Translations under genes and position numbers: made by a program | Shown: positions 28,226 through 37,456 of the stretch, one piece after another | Numbering within the stretch: position 1 is the stretch's first letter | Layout of the letters: each line of letters starts with the position of its first letter | NCBI RefSeq assembly: GCF_005862235.1 | Contig: NZ_VCEK01000003.1 | Span: 511,641 to 575,640, forward strand | DNA: 64,000 nucleotides | Source: Saccharomonospora piscinae | GTDB taxonomy: Bacteria; Actinomycetota; Actinomycetes; Mycobacteriales; Pseudonocardiaceae | Reading direction: 5' to 3' | The notes under the pieces: model-generated | What the model saw: the letters and a program-made list of their open reading frames with translations, nothing else | The model's database searches: none | What the model was told of the DNA's origin: nothing

Positions 28226-29298
28226 GAGTTCGTCGCCGCCGCCCGCAGTGACTCGTGTGTCGGTGCGTCCGGCACGCCCGGTGCGCGGCGCGCGTCGAAC
28301 TCCTTGCGCAGCACCGGCAGAATCTCGCCGAGCAGGTCGAGCTGTTCCAGCACGGTTGCCAGCGGCAGTCCCGCGTGATCGACGAGGAACAGTTGTCGCT
28401 GGTAGTCGCCGACGTAGTCCCGAAAGCTCAGAGTGCGGTCGATGACCTGCTGCGGGCTACCGACCGTCAGCGGGGTCTGCTCGCTGAAGTCCTCCAGTGA
28501 GGGGCCGCCGCCGTAGACGGGCGCGTGGTCGAAGTAGGGCCGGAACTCGCGCACGGCGTCCTGGGAGTTCCGGCGCATGAACACCTGGCCACCGAGACCG
28601 ACGATCGCCTGGTGGGGTTCGCCGTGGCCGTGGTGCGCGAAGCGCTCGCGGTAGAGACTCACCATGCGCTCGGTGTGCTCGGGGGGCCAGAAGATGTGGT
28701 TGTGGAAGAAGCCGTCGCCGTAGAAGGCGGCCTGCTCCGCGATCTGCGGGCTGCGGATGGAGCCGTGCCAGACGAACGGCGGCACACCGTCGAGCGGCCG
28801 GGGCGTGGACGTGAACCCCTCCAGCGGGGTGCGGAACCGGCCCTGCCAGTCGACGACATCGGAGCGCCACAGCTCGTGCAGCAGCGCGTAGTTCTCCACG
28901 GCCAGCGGGATTCCCTGGCGGATGTCCTGCCCGAACCACGGATACACCGGCGGCGTGTTGCCGCGTCCGAGCATCAGGTCGACGCGGCCGTCGGCGAGGT
29001 GCTGGAGCATCGCGAAGTCCTCGGCGATCTTCACCGGGTCGTTCGTGGTGATCAGAGTCGTCGAGGTGGACAGGATCAACCGCTCCGTGCGGGCGGCGAC
29101 GTAGCCGAGCATGGTGGTCGGCGACGACGGCACGAACGGCGGGTTGTGGTGCTCGCCGGTGGCGAAGACGTCGAGGCCGATCTCCTCGGCCTTCAACGCG
29201 ATCGCCACCATCGCCTTGATGCGCTCGCGTTCGGTCGGCGTCCGCCCCGTCGTGGGGTCGGGCGTCACGTCGCCGACGGTGAAGATCCCGAACTGCAT
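28222..29298 (-). CDS. LLM-class flavin-dependent oxidoreductase
   Basis: The 358-residue luciferase-like monooxygenase opens with MQFGIFTVGDV and has LDVFATGEHHNPPF, TTMLGYVAARTERL and LMLGRGNTPPVYPWFG, the typical TIM-barrel landmarks for FMN or F420 binding. The C-terminal part (TPLTVGSPQQVIDRTLSF) is the usual family signature. The substrate is unknown. It is divergent from a quinone-reductase-like gene and shares its stop region (CTAG) with the NTF2 gene. Confidence 0.87.
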   Translation of the reverse strand: MQFGIFTVGDVTPDPTTGRTPTERERIKAMVAIALKAEEIGLDVFATGEHHNPPFVPSSPTTMLGYVAARTERLILSTSTTLITTNDPVKIAEDFAMLQHLADGRVDLMLGRGNTPPVYPWFGQDIRQGIPLAVENYALLHELWRSDVVDWQGRFRTPLEGFTSTPRPLDGVPPFVWHGSIRSPQIAEQAAFYGDGFFHNHIFWPPEHTERMVSLYRERFAHHGHGEPHQAIVGLGGQVFMRRNSQDAVREFRPYFDHAPVYGGGPSLEDFSEQTPLTVGSPQQVIDRTLSFRDYVGDYQRQLFLVDHAGLPLATVLEQLDLLGEILPVLRKEFDARRAPGVPDAPTHESLRAAATNS

Positions 29299-29317
29299 GC
29301 TGGTCACCACACTCGAA

Positions 29318-29337
29318 GTAGTTGTCCGTTCAACTAC
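29318..29337. promoter_or_regulatory. Palindromic operator candidate between LLM and MDR genes
   Basis: GTAGTTG and CAACTAC form a perfect inverted repeat with a six-base spacer, 20 bases upstream of the LLM start codon. The shape suits a TetR, MarR or HxlR repressor that senses quinone or redox stress and could control both divergent oxidoreductases. No regulator gene is adjacent. Confidence 0.5.
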
Positions 29338-29457
29338 CACTGTAACGCGTGGGCGGGCGTGGCTGTTCCCGGGACTCGGGCCGAACGCCCTCACCCACCA
29401 CGGTGCCATGTGACACCGCCCGGAATAGCGGCCGCGCGAGGTCTCGTTGCCGGGGAT

Positions 29458-30381
29458 ATGAAGGCGATCATTCAGCAGCGATACGGCGGTCCCGAGGTTC
29501 TGACGGTGGGGGAGCGGCCGGACCCGAAGGTGGCTCCCGGCGAGGTCCTCATCCGGGTCAGGGCGGCGGGCGTGAACCCGGTGGACTGGAAAATCGGCGC
29601 GGGATACCTCGACCCCCTGATGGAGGTCCAGTTCCCGATCACTCCGGGCTGGGATGTCGCGGGCGTCGTGGAAGCCGTGGGGCTGGACGTCCACGACTAC
29701 CGGGTGGGCGACGAGGTGATCGGCTACGCGCGCAAGGACTGGGTGTCGCTGGGCACCTACGCCGAGCTGGTGGCCGCGAACGTGCGGCTGATCGCCCGCA
29801 AACCCGCCTCGCTGGACTGGTCGCGGGCCGCCGGGCTGCCGCTGGCCGGGCTCACCGCGTACCAGGCACTCGACCGGGCTCGGGTCGGCGACGGCGACAC
29901 GGTCGTCGTCCATGCCGCCGCCGGCGGAGTCGGCGCGTTCGCCACCCAGCTCGCCGTCGCGCGCGGTGCGCGCGTGATCGGCACCGCGTCCGAGCGCAAT
30001 CACGACTTCCTGCGCGGGCTCGGCGCCGAGCCCGTCACCTACGGCGAGGGGCTGGTCGAGCGCGTGCGGAGCCTCGCGCCGGGTGGCGTCGACGCCGCTG
30101 TCGACGGCGTCGGAGGTGAGTCCGTGGACGCCTCCCACGAGCTGCTGCGGGAGGCGTCGCGACTGGTCTCGGTGGCCGACCCGAGGGCGGAGGAGGTCGG
30201 TGGGGTGAACATGTGGGTGCGGCCGAACGCCGCCGACCTCACGGAGCTGTCGCGGCTGGCCGACGACGGCACCCTCGCCGTGACCGTCGACCGGGCGTTC
30301 CCCCTGGAGGAAGCCGCCGAGGCGTGGCGCGTGAGCCAGGAGGGCCGCACGCGCGGCAAGATCGTCCTCACGGTGGCCTGA
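29458..30381 (+). CDS. NADP-dependent quinone oxidoreductase (MDR family)
   Basis: This 307-residue zinc-free MDR protein begins MKAIIQQRYGGPEVLTVGE. It has RAAGVNPVDWKIGAGY, PGWDVAGVVEAVG and the nucleotide-binding VVVHAAAGGVGAFATQLAVA, and ends in GKIVLTVA. It should reduce quinones or enones with NADPH in the cytosol. The ATG at 29458 is supported by the conserved N-terminus, but no strong ribosome site is present. A 21-bp repeat array starts directly after the stop codon. Confidence 0.87.
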   Translation: MKAIIQQRYGGPEVLTVGERPDPKVAPGEVLIRVRAAGVNPVDWKIGAGYLDPLMEVQFPITPGWDVAGVVEAVGLDVHDYRVGDEVIGYARKDWVSLGTYAELVAANVRLIARKPASLDWSRAAGLPLAGLTAYQALDRARVGDGDTVVVHAAAGGVGAFATQLAVARGARVIGTASERNHDFLRGLGAEPVTYGEGLVERVRSLAPGGVDAAVDGVGGESVDASHELLREASRLVSVADPRAEEVGGVNMWVRPNAADLTELSRLADDGTLAVTVDRAFPLEEAAEAWRVSQEGRTRGKIVLTVA

Positions 30382-30484
30382 GCGGACACCCGTGTCCGCA
30401 GCCTGTGTAGCCGTGTCCGCAGGCTGCGTAGCCGTGTCCGCACCTTGGGTAGACGTGTCCGCGGTTCGCGTAGCCGAGACACGG
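30382..30484. repeat. 21-bp repeat element, copy B (tandem array)
   Basis: GCGGACAC (30382-30389) immediately after the stop codon pairs with GTGTCCGC (30392-30399). Four head-to-tail 21-base units follow at 30392-30412, 30413-30433, 30434-30454 and 30455-30475, each starting GTGTCCGC and most ending GTAGCC. A degenerate start of a fifth unit follows. The units differ at three to six positions, so the array is not a fresh duplication. Confidence 0.92.
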
Positions 30485-30814
30485 TCACTCGTGCAACGGC
30501 AGCGGCGTCCAGGGCGTCGGCACGACCGGCCCCGCCTCGGCCCGCCGGGGGCAGGGTGTCCGGCCTCACCCGTACGGTCCCTGGAGCGTGCGGCCAGGTC
30601 CTCCGTCGGCTCTACCTGCGCGGTCGCCGACGCACAGTAGGCGCGGAGACCGAAATCCGGAATGAGAGAACACGGAATTGGTGATTCTGGTCACCGCACA
30701 CTGTGTGTTCTTTGTTACTAACCGGTTCCAGTTAGCTGGATAACCAACTAAAGATAATCTCCAACCGCCTCCCTTCGGGGAGGGAAAAATCGATAGAGGT
30801 CACGGAGATTTCAG
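30485..30814. other. Intergenic region and leader of the symporter
   Basis: No gene is apparent here. The second half is AT-richer than the surroundings and looks like a promoter: GATAAT at 30753-30758 is a plausible -10. Just behind it, CCTCCC and GGGAGG close a TTCG tetraloop (30768-30783), which would sit at the very 5' end of the transcript. The stretch around 30715-30750 contains several partial repeats of TAACC and GTTAG that could bind a regulator. Confidence 0.4.
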
Positions 30815-32482
30815 TTGTTTCAGCTGAGTGCGACGACGACCGTTCTCTTGCTGGTCGGATTTTATGGGTTGACGTATCTCTTGACTCGGACGATCCGAAA
30901 AAAGAAAGAGAACGTCGACGGGTTCATGGTCTCGAACAACGCGGTGGGGTTCGGGATCTCGGCTGCGAGCATGACCGCCACCTGGGTCTGGGCCGCGTCC
31001 TTCTACGCGAGTGCCAGCTCCGGCTACACCTACGGACTGTCCGGCCCCATTCATTATGGGCTCTGGGGCGCACTGATGATTCTGTGTATCTACCCTTTCG
31101 GGAGACGGTTTCGTGAGGTGGCCCCGAAGGCGCATACGCTCGCCGAGGTGATGCACGCTCGGCACGGCAGGTCGAGCCAGTTGATTCTCGCCTTCTCCAA
31201 CATCGTCGGCAGCGTGATCAGCCTGACCGCCAATTTCACCGCAGCCGGTGCGCTCGTGGCCGTGCTGACGCCGTTCGACTTTCTGCATGGGGTGCTGGCC
31301 GTCGCCGTCGGCGTGCTCACCTACACGCTGTGGTCCGGTTTCCGTGCCTCGGTGCTGACCGACTTTGCGCAGCTGGTGGCGCTGATGCTCGCCGCGGCGC
31401 TCATCATTCCGATGATCTTCTTCGCCGCCGGTGGTCCGAGCATGCTGGGTGACGGACTTCGCTCGCTGACGTCGGAGCAGGCGGACTTCTTCTCCCTGAC
31501 CGCGTTCCTGGAGCAGGGCGGCCCGTACCTCGCGGCCGTGCTCGCCTACGCCATCGGTAACCAGACCATCGCGCAGCGTCTCTTCGCCGTGCGGCAGGAC
31601 AAGATCAAGGCGACGTTCGTGACCGCGACCCTCGGCTACGGCGGCACCGTGATCGGCCTCGGCATGCTGGGGTTGCTCGCGGTCATGGTCGGCATCCGCC
31701 CGCTGGACGGCGACATGAACAACATCATCCCGCAGATGGCGTCCGAGTACCTTCCCGCCGTAATGATCGGTCTGCTGTTCATCATGGTGATCGGCTCGTT
31801 GTCGTCCACAGCGGACTCCGATCTCGCGGCACTGTCGTCGCTGGTGATGACCGACATCTACGGTCGCAACGTCGCGGGTCGCAACGTCAACCCCGCCACG
31901 ATGCTCCTCTGGGGACGGGTGACGATGGTGGGCGCCACGGCCCTCGGAGTCATGTTCGCCGTCTCGAACTTCGACATCCTGGATCTGCTCGTGTTCGTGG
32001 GAGGACTGTGGGGCGCACTGGTGTTCCCGGTCATCGTCAGCATGTACTGGAACCGGATCACCAACGTCGCGTTCACCGTCGCAGCGCTGGTCGGGACCGG
32101 CTTCTTCCTGGTGGCGCGCTTCGAATTGCTGGCGCTCACCGGCGTGGTCGCCGTGGTGCTGGAACTCGCCGCGGCGGCGGGGATCGCGGTGGTCTTCGGC
32201 CTGATGACGTTCGGCTTCCTCGGCAGGAATGCCGGCCTGGGGGTGGCGGTGGCGAGCGGACTCGGGTTCGCGCCGCTGGTACTCGGCTTCCTCCGCGACT
32301 ACCCCACGTTGCTCGGGTCGCTGGTCGCCTATGGCGCCAGCGCGGTGACCTGTGTGCTGATCAGCCTGCGGAGCACCGAGCGGTTCGACTTCGCGTTGCT
32401 GGGCCAGCGCGTGACCGCGTTCCAGCACGCGGGTGGCCGGGACACGGAGCAGGGCGACGACCCGGTCACGGCGCGCCAATGA
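30815..32482 (+). CDS. Sodium:solute symporter (SSS family)
   Basis: The 555-residue protein has about 13 membrane segments and the SSS pattern: GFMVSNNAVGFGISAASMTATW near the N-terminus (TM1-2), GSVISLTANFTAAGALVAVL, and IGSLSSTADSDLAALSSLV in TM8, whose serines bind sodium in this family. The substrate cannot be fixed; solutes such as urea, organic acids or amino acids are all possible. TTG at 30815 is used because ACGGAG precedes it and the first helix starts directly. A 43-residue partner gene follows. Confidence 0.88.
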   Translation: MFQLSATTTVLLLVGFYGLTYLLTRTIRKKKENVDGFMVSNNAVGFGISAASMTATWVWAASFYASASSGYTYGLSGPIHYGLWGALMILCIYPFGRRFREVAPKAHTLAEVMHARHGRSSQLILAFSNIVGSVISLTANFTAAGALVAVLTPFDFLHGVLAVAVGVLTYTLWSGFRASVLTDFAQLVALMLAAALIIPMIFFAAGGPSMLGDGLRSLTSEQADFFSLTAFLEQGGPYLAAVLAYAIGNQTIAQRLFAVRQDKIKATFVTATLGYGGTVIGLGMLGLLAVMVGIRPLDGDMNNIIPQMASEYLPAVMIGLLFIMVIGSLSSTADSDLAALSSLVMTDIYGRNVAGRNVNPATMLLWGRVTMVGATALGVMFAVSNFDILDLLVFVGGLWGALVFPVIVSMYWNRITNVAFTVAALVGTGFFLVARFELLALTGVVAVVLELAAAAGIAVVFGLMTFGFLGRNAGLGVAVASGLGFAPLVLGFLRDYPTLLGSLVAYGASAVTCVLISLRSTERFDFALLGQRVTAFQHAGGRDTEQGDDPVTARQ

Positions 32483-32516
32483 TCGGCAGAACGGTTCCGA
32501 CAGGAGGCAGGAAACC

Positions 32517-32648
32517 ATGGAAACCCTGATCGTGACGGCTTACATCCTGGTGTGGCCGCTGCTTACGGCGGTCGTCCTCGCCGTGCTCACCCGAGGAGTC
32601 ATCAGGGACTACGGCAAGGCGAAGGAGGGCGGGACGACGGTCGTCTGA
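32517..32648 (+). CDS. Small single-helix subunit of the symporter
   Basis: This 43-residue protein is one hydrophobic helix (about residues 4-27, VTAYILVWPLLTAVVLAVLT) with a short polar tail ending DYGKAKEGGTTVV. Short single-span proteins of this shape follow SSS transporters in many bacteria and are annotated as transporter small subunits. The ribosome site GGAGGCAGG lies ten bases before the ATG. It ends just before the convergent nuoN gene. Confidence 0.75.
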   Translation: METLIVTAYILVWPLLTAVVLAVLTRGVIRDYGKAKEGGTTVV

Positions 32649-32665
32649 GCACGCCCGCGGCGGTG

Positions 32666-34090
32666 TCAGCGGGCGAGGCCGGTGTCGAAGGCGGTGAGCA
32701 GTGGTCCCGCCAGCGGGCCGATCGCGAGCGACACCGCCGCGGCGAGGTAGGCGATGCCGAGCGGCCACCGGCTGGGCCGATCGTTGCTCGCCGGTTCGGC
32801 CCGCACCGCGGGTGTGATCCAGCGCAGGTAGTAGAACAGGCTGGCGACCGTGTTGACGACGGCCACGACGACTAGCCAGGCGAGGCCCGCGTCGAGGGCG
32901 GCGGTGAAGACGGTGAGCTTGCCCGCGAACACACCGGTGGGCGGTGTGCCGACCAGGCCGAGCAGGCAGACGACGAGGGCCAGGGCGAGCCACCGGTTCG
33001 CCCGCAGGAGCCCCCGGTAGTCGGCGAGCGTCGTGGCGCGGGGGAGCGCGGCGACCACGGCGAACGCACCGAGGTTGGTGACGGCGTAGGCGGCGAGGTA
33101 GAGCAGCAGGCCGGTGAGGGCGAGCGTGGTACGGCCCGCGGCGGCGACAGCCATCAGCAGGTAGCCGACCTGGCTGATCGTGGAGTAGGCCAGCAGCCGC
33201 CGGACGTTGTCCTGGAAGAAGGCGGCCAGGTTGCCCAGTGTCATCGTGAGCGCGGCGAGCACCGCGATGAGCAGCCGCCAGTCCACCGTCGTCGGCGCGA
33301 GGGCGGTGTCGGCGAACCGGAAGACGGCCACGACGGCGCCGATCTTGGGGATGGTGGTTAGGAGGGCGGCCACCGGGGCGCGGGCGCCTTCGGCCGCGTC
33401 GGGGATCCAGAAGTGCGTGGGGACGGCGCCCGCCTTGAACAGCGGGCCCGCCAGGAACAGGACGGCGCCGATCGCGACAGCGGCACCCGGTGCCGAGGGC
33501 AGGGTGTCGGCCAGCCCGGCGTAGGCGGTCGCGCGGCCGGTGCCGAACAGGGTCAGCAGGCCGAACAGCATCGTCACGCCGAGCAGCGCGCCCATGAGGT
33601 AGTACTTCATCGCGGCTTCGGTGCCGGGTGCGTCCTTGGCGAACGCGGTCAGCGCGTAGAGGGGAACACTGGCGAGCAGGTACGCGGCGGCGAGCAGCAG
33701 CAAATCCGCCGCTCCCGCGAGCAGGACGGCTCCGAGCGCGCCGAGCAGGAGCAACACGACGAACTCGGTTTCGCGTGGACTGCCGTCGATGTCCGCGGCG
33801 GCGAGGCCGAGCACCAGCAGTACCGAGACCAGCACGATGACCCTGGCGGCATCGGTGGCCACGTCGACGGCGTAGGCGCCCTCGAACACGGTCGTGCGCT
33901 CCTCCGGCCACCGGGCCACGGTGGCGGCGAGACCACCCGCGCACACCACGGCCGCCGCCAGGCGCACCAGCCACTGCCGGTGCCGGGGCAGGAAGGAGCC
34001 CAGCAGGAGGCCGAGCACGGCACCACCGGTGAGGAGCAGCTCGGGCAGCACCAGAGCCAGGTCCCGGGTCATCGACATCGCCGGGCTCAC
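32666..34090 (-). CDS. nuoN: NuoN-like subunit of a partial Complex I operon
   Basis: The 474-residue antiporter-like protein keeps the pump lysines, seen in GPLFKAGAVPTHFWIPDA, LLTTIPKIGAVV and GVFAGKLTVF. The helix-5 glutamate usual in ELLSLPLY is absent (YLLASVPLYAL). The gene is last in the minus-strand operon nuoA-fusion-HJKLMN. GTG at 34090 overlaps the nuoM stop by four bases; an ATG twelve bases later is an alternative. The protein sits in the membrane, and a role in proton or cation translocation is inferred. Confidence 0.88.
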   Translation of the reverse strand: MSPAMSMTRDLALVLPELLLTGGAVLGLLLGSFLPRHRQWLVRLAAAVVCAGGLAATVARWPEERTTVFEGAYAVDVATDAARVIVLVSVLLVLGLAAADIDGSPRETEFVVLLLLGALGAVLLAGAADLLLLAAAYLLASVPLYALTAFAKDAPGTEAAMKYYLMGALLGVTMLFGLLTLFGTGRATAYAGLADTLPSAPGAAVAIGAVLFLAGPLFKAGAVPTHFWIPDAAEGARAPVAALLTTIPKIGAVVAVFRFADTALAPTTVDWRLLIAVLAALTMTLGNLAAFFQDNVRRLLAYSTISQVGYLLMAVAAAGRTTLALTGLLLYLAAYAVTNLGAFAVVAALPRATTLADYRGLLRANRWLALALVVCLLGLVGTPPTGVFAGKLTVFTAALDAGLAWLVVVAVVNTVASLFYYLRWITPAVRAEPASNDRPSRWPLGIAYLAAAVSLAIGPLAGPLLTAFDTGLAR

Positions 34091-35586
34091 CGGTCCAGCA
34101 GAGTGCCGAGGGTGCGGGCGGCGGGTTCGACGAGGTCGAGCAGGAACCTCGGGAAAAGCCCGATCACCACGGCGAGCAGCAGCAGCGGCGCGATCGAGAC
34201 CGTTTCGGCGGTGGTGAGGTCGGCGACCGCGCCACGGCCCGCCGACCGCGGTGGGCCGAGAAAGATCCGCTGGTACGCGCGCAGGAACAGGGCGGCGGTG
34301 AGCAGGATCCCGAGGAAGGAAAGCGCGGTGGCGACGGGGGCGCCGGGCAGCGAGCCGGTGAAGATCTGGAACTCGGCGATGAACCCGGAGAAGCCGGGCA
34401 GCCCCAGCGAGGCGAACGCGGCGACGGCGGTGAGCCCGGCGAAGCGCGGCGTGCCCGCGGCGAGTCCACCGTAGGAGCGCATGTCGTAGGTGCGGCCCCG
34501 CTCGTACAGCACTCCGGTGAGCAGGAACAGCGCACCGGTGATCAGTCCGTGGCTGACCATCTGGGTCACCGCCCCGGCGACGGCGAGGTCCTGTGCCCGC
34601 GCGTCGGAGGTGGTGAGGAGCCCGGCCGCGCCGATCGCGAGGACGATGTAGCCCATGTGGTTGACGGAGGTGTAGGCGATCATCCGCTTGACGTCGCGTT
34701 GTGCCAGCGCGACCAGGGCACCGTAGAGCACGCTGAGCACCCCGACGACCACGATGACCACGGCGTAGTCCCGCCAGGTGCCGGGCAGGATCGGCATCGC
34801 GATCCGCACGAACCCGTAGGTGCCCAGTTTCAGCAGCACTCCGGCGAGGATCGCCGATCCGGCGGTGGGGGCCTCGGTGTGGGCGGGCGGCAGCCAGGTG
34901 TGAAACGGCACGGTGGGTGTCTTGATGGCCAGACCGACGACGATGGCCAGCAGGACGAGCACACCGAACGTCCCTCGGCCCGCGAGGGGGTTCTGCTCGG
35001 TGAGCCGCACGATGTCGAACGTGTTCGGCTCGGCGGCGACGAAGAGGCCGAGGAAACCGAGCAGCAGAGCCAACGAGCCGAGGAAGGTGTAGAGGAAGAA
35101 CCTCAGCGCCGCCCGTGCCGCGTCCCGGTGGCCCCAGCCTGCGATCACGAAGTACATGCCCACGATGGACAGGTCGAAGAAGACGAAGAAGAGGATGAGA
35201 TCCAGCGAGACGAACACGCCGAGGCACACCGTCTGCAGGAACAGGAACAGTGTCACGAACGCGCGCACCGAACGGGCCTGCCGCAGCGAGTAGATCGCAC
35301 AGGCGAGAAACAGCACGGCGGTCATCGCCACCAGCGGCAGGCTGAGCCCGTCGACCCCGAGGTGGTAGCGGGAGTCCACGATCGGGATCCAGCTCAGGTC
35401 GACCTCGTAGGCGAACCCGGACGCGCCGGGTGAGTAGGTCACCCACAGTGCGCCGACGAGTGCGAGGTCGGCGGCGGTGACCGCGACCCAGGTCCGGCGC
35501 ACGACCGTGTCGCTGACCCGGGGCACGGCGAGCAGGACCGCCGCGGCCACCAGCGGCAGGAACACCACGACGCTGAGCACGCTCAC
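34087..35586 (-). CDS. nuoM: NuoM-like subunit of a partial Complex I operon
   Basis: The 499-residue, roughly 14-helix protein has LAIKTPTVPFHTWLPPAHTE and GVLLKLGTYGFVRI, with the two conserved pump lysines, and SLGLPGFSGFIAEFQIF with the C-terminal glutamate. The glutamate normally in FWELMLVPMY is aspartate here (FFDLSIVGMY). AAGGAGG at 35591-35597 serves the GTG at 35586 or a second GTG six bases on. It is flanked by nuoL and nuoN and should form part of the proton-translocating arm. Confidence 0.9.
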   Translation of the reverse strand: MSVLSVVVFLPLVAAAVLLAVPRVSDTVVRRTWVAVTAADLALVGALWVTYSPGASGFAYEVDLSWIPIVDSRYHLGVDGLSLPLVAMTAVLFLACAIYSLRQARSVRAFVTLFLFLQTVCLGVFVSLDLILFFVFFDLSIVGMYFVIAGWGHRDAARAALRFFLYTFLGSLALLLGFLGLFVAAEPNTFDIVRLTEQNPLAGRGTFGVLVLLAIVVGLAIKTPTVPFHTWLPPAHTEAPTAGSAILAGVLLKLGTYGFVRIAMPILPGTWRDYAVVIVVVGVLSVLYGALVALAQRDVKRMIAYTSVNHMGYIVLAIGAAGLLTTSDARAQDLAVAGAVTQMVSHGLITGALFLLTGVLYERGRTYDMRSYGGLAAGTPRFAGLTAVAAFASLGLPGFSGFIAEFQIFTGSLPGAPVATALSFLGILLTAALFLRAYQRIFLGPPRSAGRGAVADLTTAETVSIAPLLLLAVVIGLFPRFLLDLVEPAARTLGTLLDR

Positions 35587-35608
35587 CTCACCTCCTTCTC
35601 GGCACGGG

Positions 35609-37453
35609 TCAGAGCACCACCAGCAGCAGTGCCAGCACCGCCAGTGCCACGACGGCCTGCGCGTAGTAGTGGTGGAGCAGGCCGGTCTGCGGGCGGAGGG
35701 CGAGCCGCCCGAGCCCGTGCGCACCGTCGGCGACGGCGCGCACGGCGGCCTCGATCGACCGTTCCCCGCGCGTGTCGGCCGTCCGGGCCAGTGACGTGCC
35801 GAGCCCTGCGGCGGCACGCACGCCACCGTCGAGAACACGGTCGTCGAAGCGCGCCAACCCCTCGGCGGCTCGCAGCGTCGGCACGGTGACGAACCTGCGC
35901 GCGACGCCTTCCAGGCCGAGCCAGTCGCCGAACAGTGGCCGCGCGGGCACGTCACCACGCAGCCGGACGATCCCGGCGGCCGCCGCCGCGGCGCCCAGCG
36001 CCAGCACCGTCGACAGCAGGTACTCCCACCACACCGGCGTCGGCTGCGGCCGGCTCGACACGATTCCCGCGAAGGCCGACCACACCCCGGGCAGGGCGAG
36101 CACGCTGAGCAGCGTGGTCCCGACCGCCAGCGGTGGCAGCGCGGCGCGTTGGCTCGGAAGCACCCGGCGAGCCCGCCGGGGTGCGGTGTGCCGGTCCGCG
36201 ACTGCCGGAGCCGACCAGACCAGCGCGACGGCCCGCGCCGAGTACCCGGCGGACAGCGCCGCGGCGGCCAACCCCACCACATACAGCGGTGGCGACTCGT
36301 GCAACGCGGTGGCGAGGATCTGGTCCTTGGTCGTCCAGAGCGCCAGCGGCGGGATACCGGCCAGCGTCACCGCGCCGACAGTGAAAGCGGTCCCGACCAG
36401 CGGATGGTCCCGGGCCACGCCCCGCAGGCCGGGCAGGCGCTGGGTGCCCGACGCGCTCAGCCACGCCCCGGCGGTTAAGAACAACAGACTCTTGGTGAGC
36501 GCGTGGGCGACGAGCTGCGCGGTCGCGGCGGCGACACCTCCGGCACCGGCACCCAGCACCATGAACCCGACCTGGGCGCAGGTCGACGCGGCCAGCAGCT
36601 GCTTGAGCTCGGACTGCGCCAGCGCGACCGCGCCGAGCACGAGCGCGGTGAACGCGCCCAGCCACGCGACCAGCACCGCCGCCCAGCCCGTAGCCGACAA
36701 CAGCGGTTGCAGGCGTAGGAGAAGGTAGGCCCCGGCCGCGACCATCGTGGCCGAGTGCAGCAGGGCCGACACCGAGCTGGGGCCGTCCATGGCCCGGGAG
36801 AGCCAGAAGCTGAACGGTAGCTGCGCCGACTTGCCGAGCGCGGCGAGAACCACCCCCGCGGCCACCACGTCGCGCCAGCCGCCCGGCAGCTCCGCGAGCC
36901 CGCCGAGGGTCAGCCCCGTGGCGCCGCCCGCCAGCGCGGCGCCCGCGGCGAGGTAGAGACCGAGATCCGCAGCCCTCGTGGTGAGAAACGCGATCGTGCC
37001 CGAACTCGCGCGGCGGGAGTCGTGCCACCAGTAGCCGATCAGCGCGTAGGACACGGCGCCCATGACTTCCCACGCCATCAGCAGTGACACCACGGTGGTC
37101 GCGGTGACGGTCACCAGCATCGCGCCCGCGAAGAGCAACACGAGGCCGAAGAATCGCGCGCGTGACTCGGTCGGGCCGATCTCGCCGACCGCGAACACCA
37201 GCACCACGAGCAGGATCGTCGCGACCGTGACGACCAGGATCGCCGAGAGCCCGTCCACGCGCAGGGCGAACGCGACACCCTCCACAAAGGGCATCGACAC
37301 GGCGGGACGGGTCACCGCCACGACGACCGACACGGCCAGTGTCAGCACGGTGGAGGCGATCGCGAGCGCCCCGGCGAGCGAGTCGGCGCGCCGGCCCGCC
37401 GCGAGCAGGACCGGGCCCACCAGCAGCGGGATCGCGACGAGCAACCAGAGCAT
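35609..37453 (-). CDS. nuoL: NuoL-like subunit of a partial Complex I operon
   Basis: The 614-residue protein retains the key residues of NuoL: Glu in LLMAWEVMGAVSYALIGYWW, Lys in ALGKSAQLPFSFWLSRAM, His in SALLHSATMVAAGAYLL, and the distal Lys in LALWTTKDQILATAL. The C-terminal third is long and amphipathic, compatible with the lateral helix that clamps the antiporter subunits. It starts ATG at 37453, four bases past the nuoK stop. It is a proton-pump subunit, but its electron donor is unclear. Confidence 0.92.
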   Translation of the reverse strand: MLWLLVAIPLLVGPVLLAAGRRADSLAGALAIASTVLTLAVSVVVAVTRPAVSMPFVEGVAFALRVDGLSAILVVTVATILLVVLVFAVGEIGPTESRARFFGLVLLFAGAMLVTVTATTVVSLLMAWEVMGAVSYALIGYWWHDSRRASSGTIAFLTTRAADLGLYLAAGAALAGGATGLTLGGLAELPGGWRDVVAAGVVLAALGKSAQLPFSFWLSRAMDGPSSVSALLHSATMVAAGAYLLLRLQPLLSATGWAAVLVAWLGAFTALVLGAVALAQSELKQLLAASTCAQVGFMVLGAGAGGVAAATAQLVAHALTKSLLFLTAGAWLSASGTQRLPGLRGVARDHPLVGTAFTVGAVTLAGIPPLALWTTKDQILATALHESPPLYVVGLAAAALSAGYSARAVALVWSAPAVADRHTAPRRARRVLPSQRAALPPLAVGTTLLSVLALPGVWSAFAGIVSSRPQPTPVWWEYLLSTVLALGAAAAAAGIVRLRGDVPARPLFGDWLGLEGVARRFVTVPTLRAAEGLARFDDRVLDGGVRAAAGLGTSLARTADTRGERSIEAAVRAVADGAHGLGRLALRPQTGLLHHYYAQAVVALAVLALLLVVL

Positions 37454-37456
37454 GGG

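Noticed and set aside
30768-30783. TTCG hairpin as a rho-independent terminator
   Set aside because: The stem is only six base pairs and is followed by an A-rich, not T-rich, run on the plus strand. It lies after a plausible -10, so a transcript-leader hairpin is more likely.
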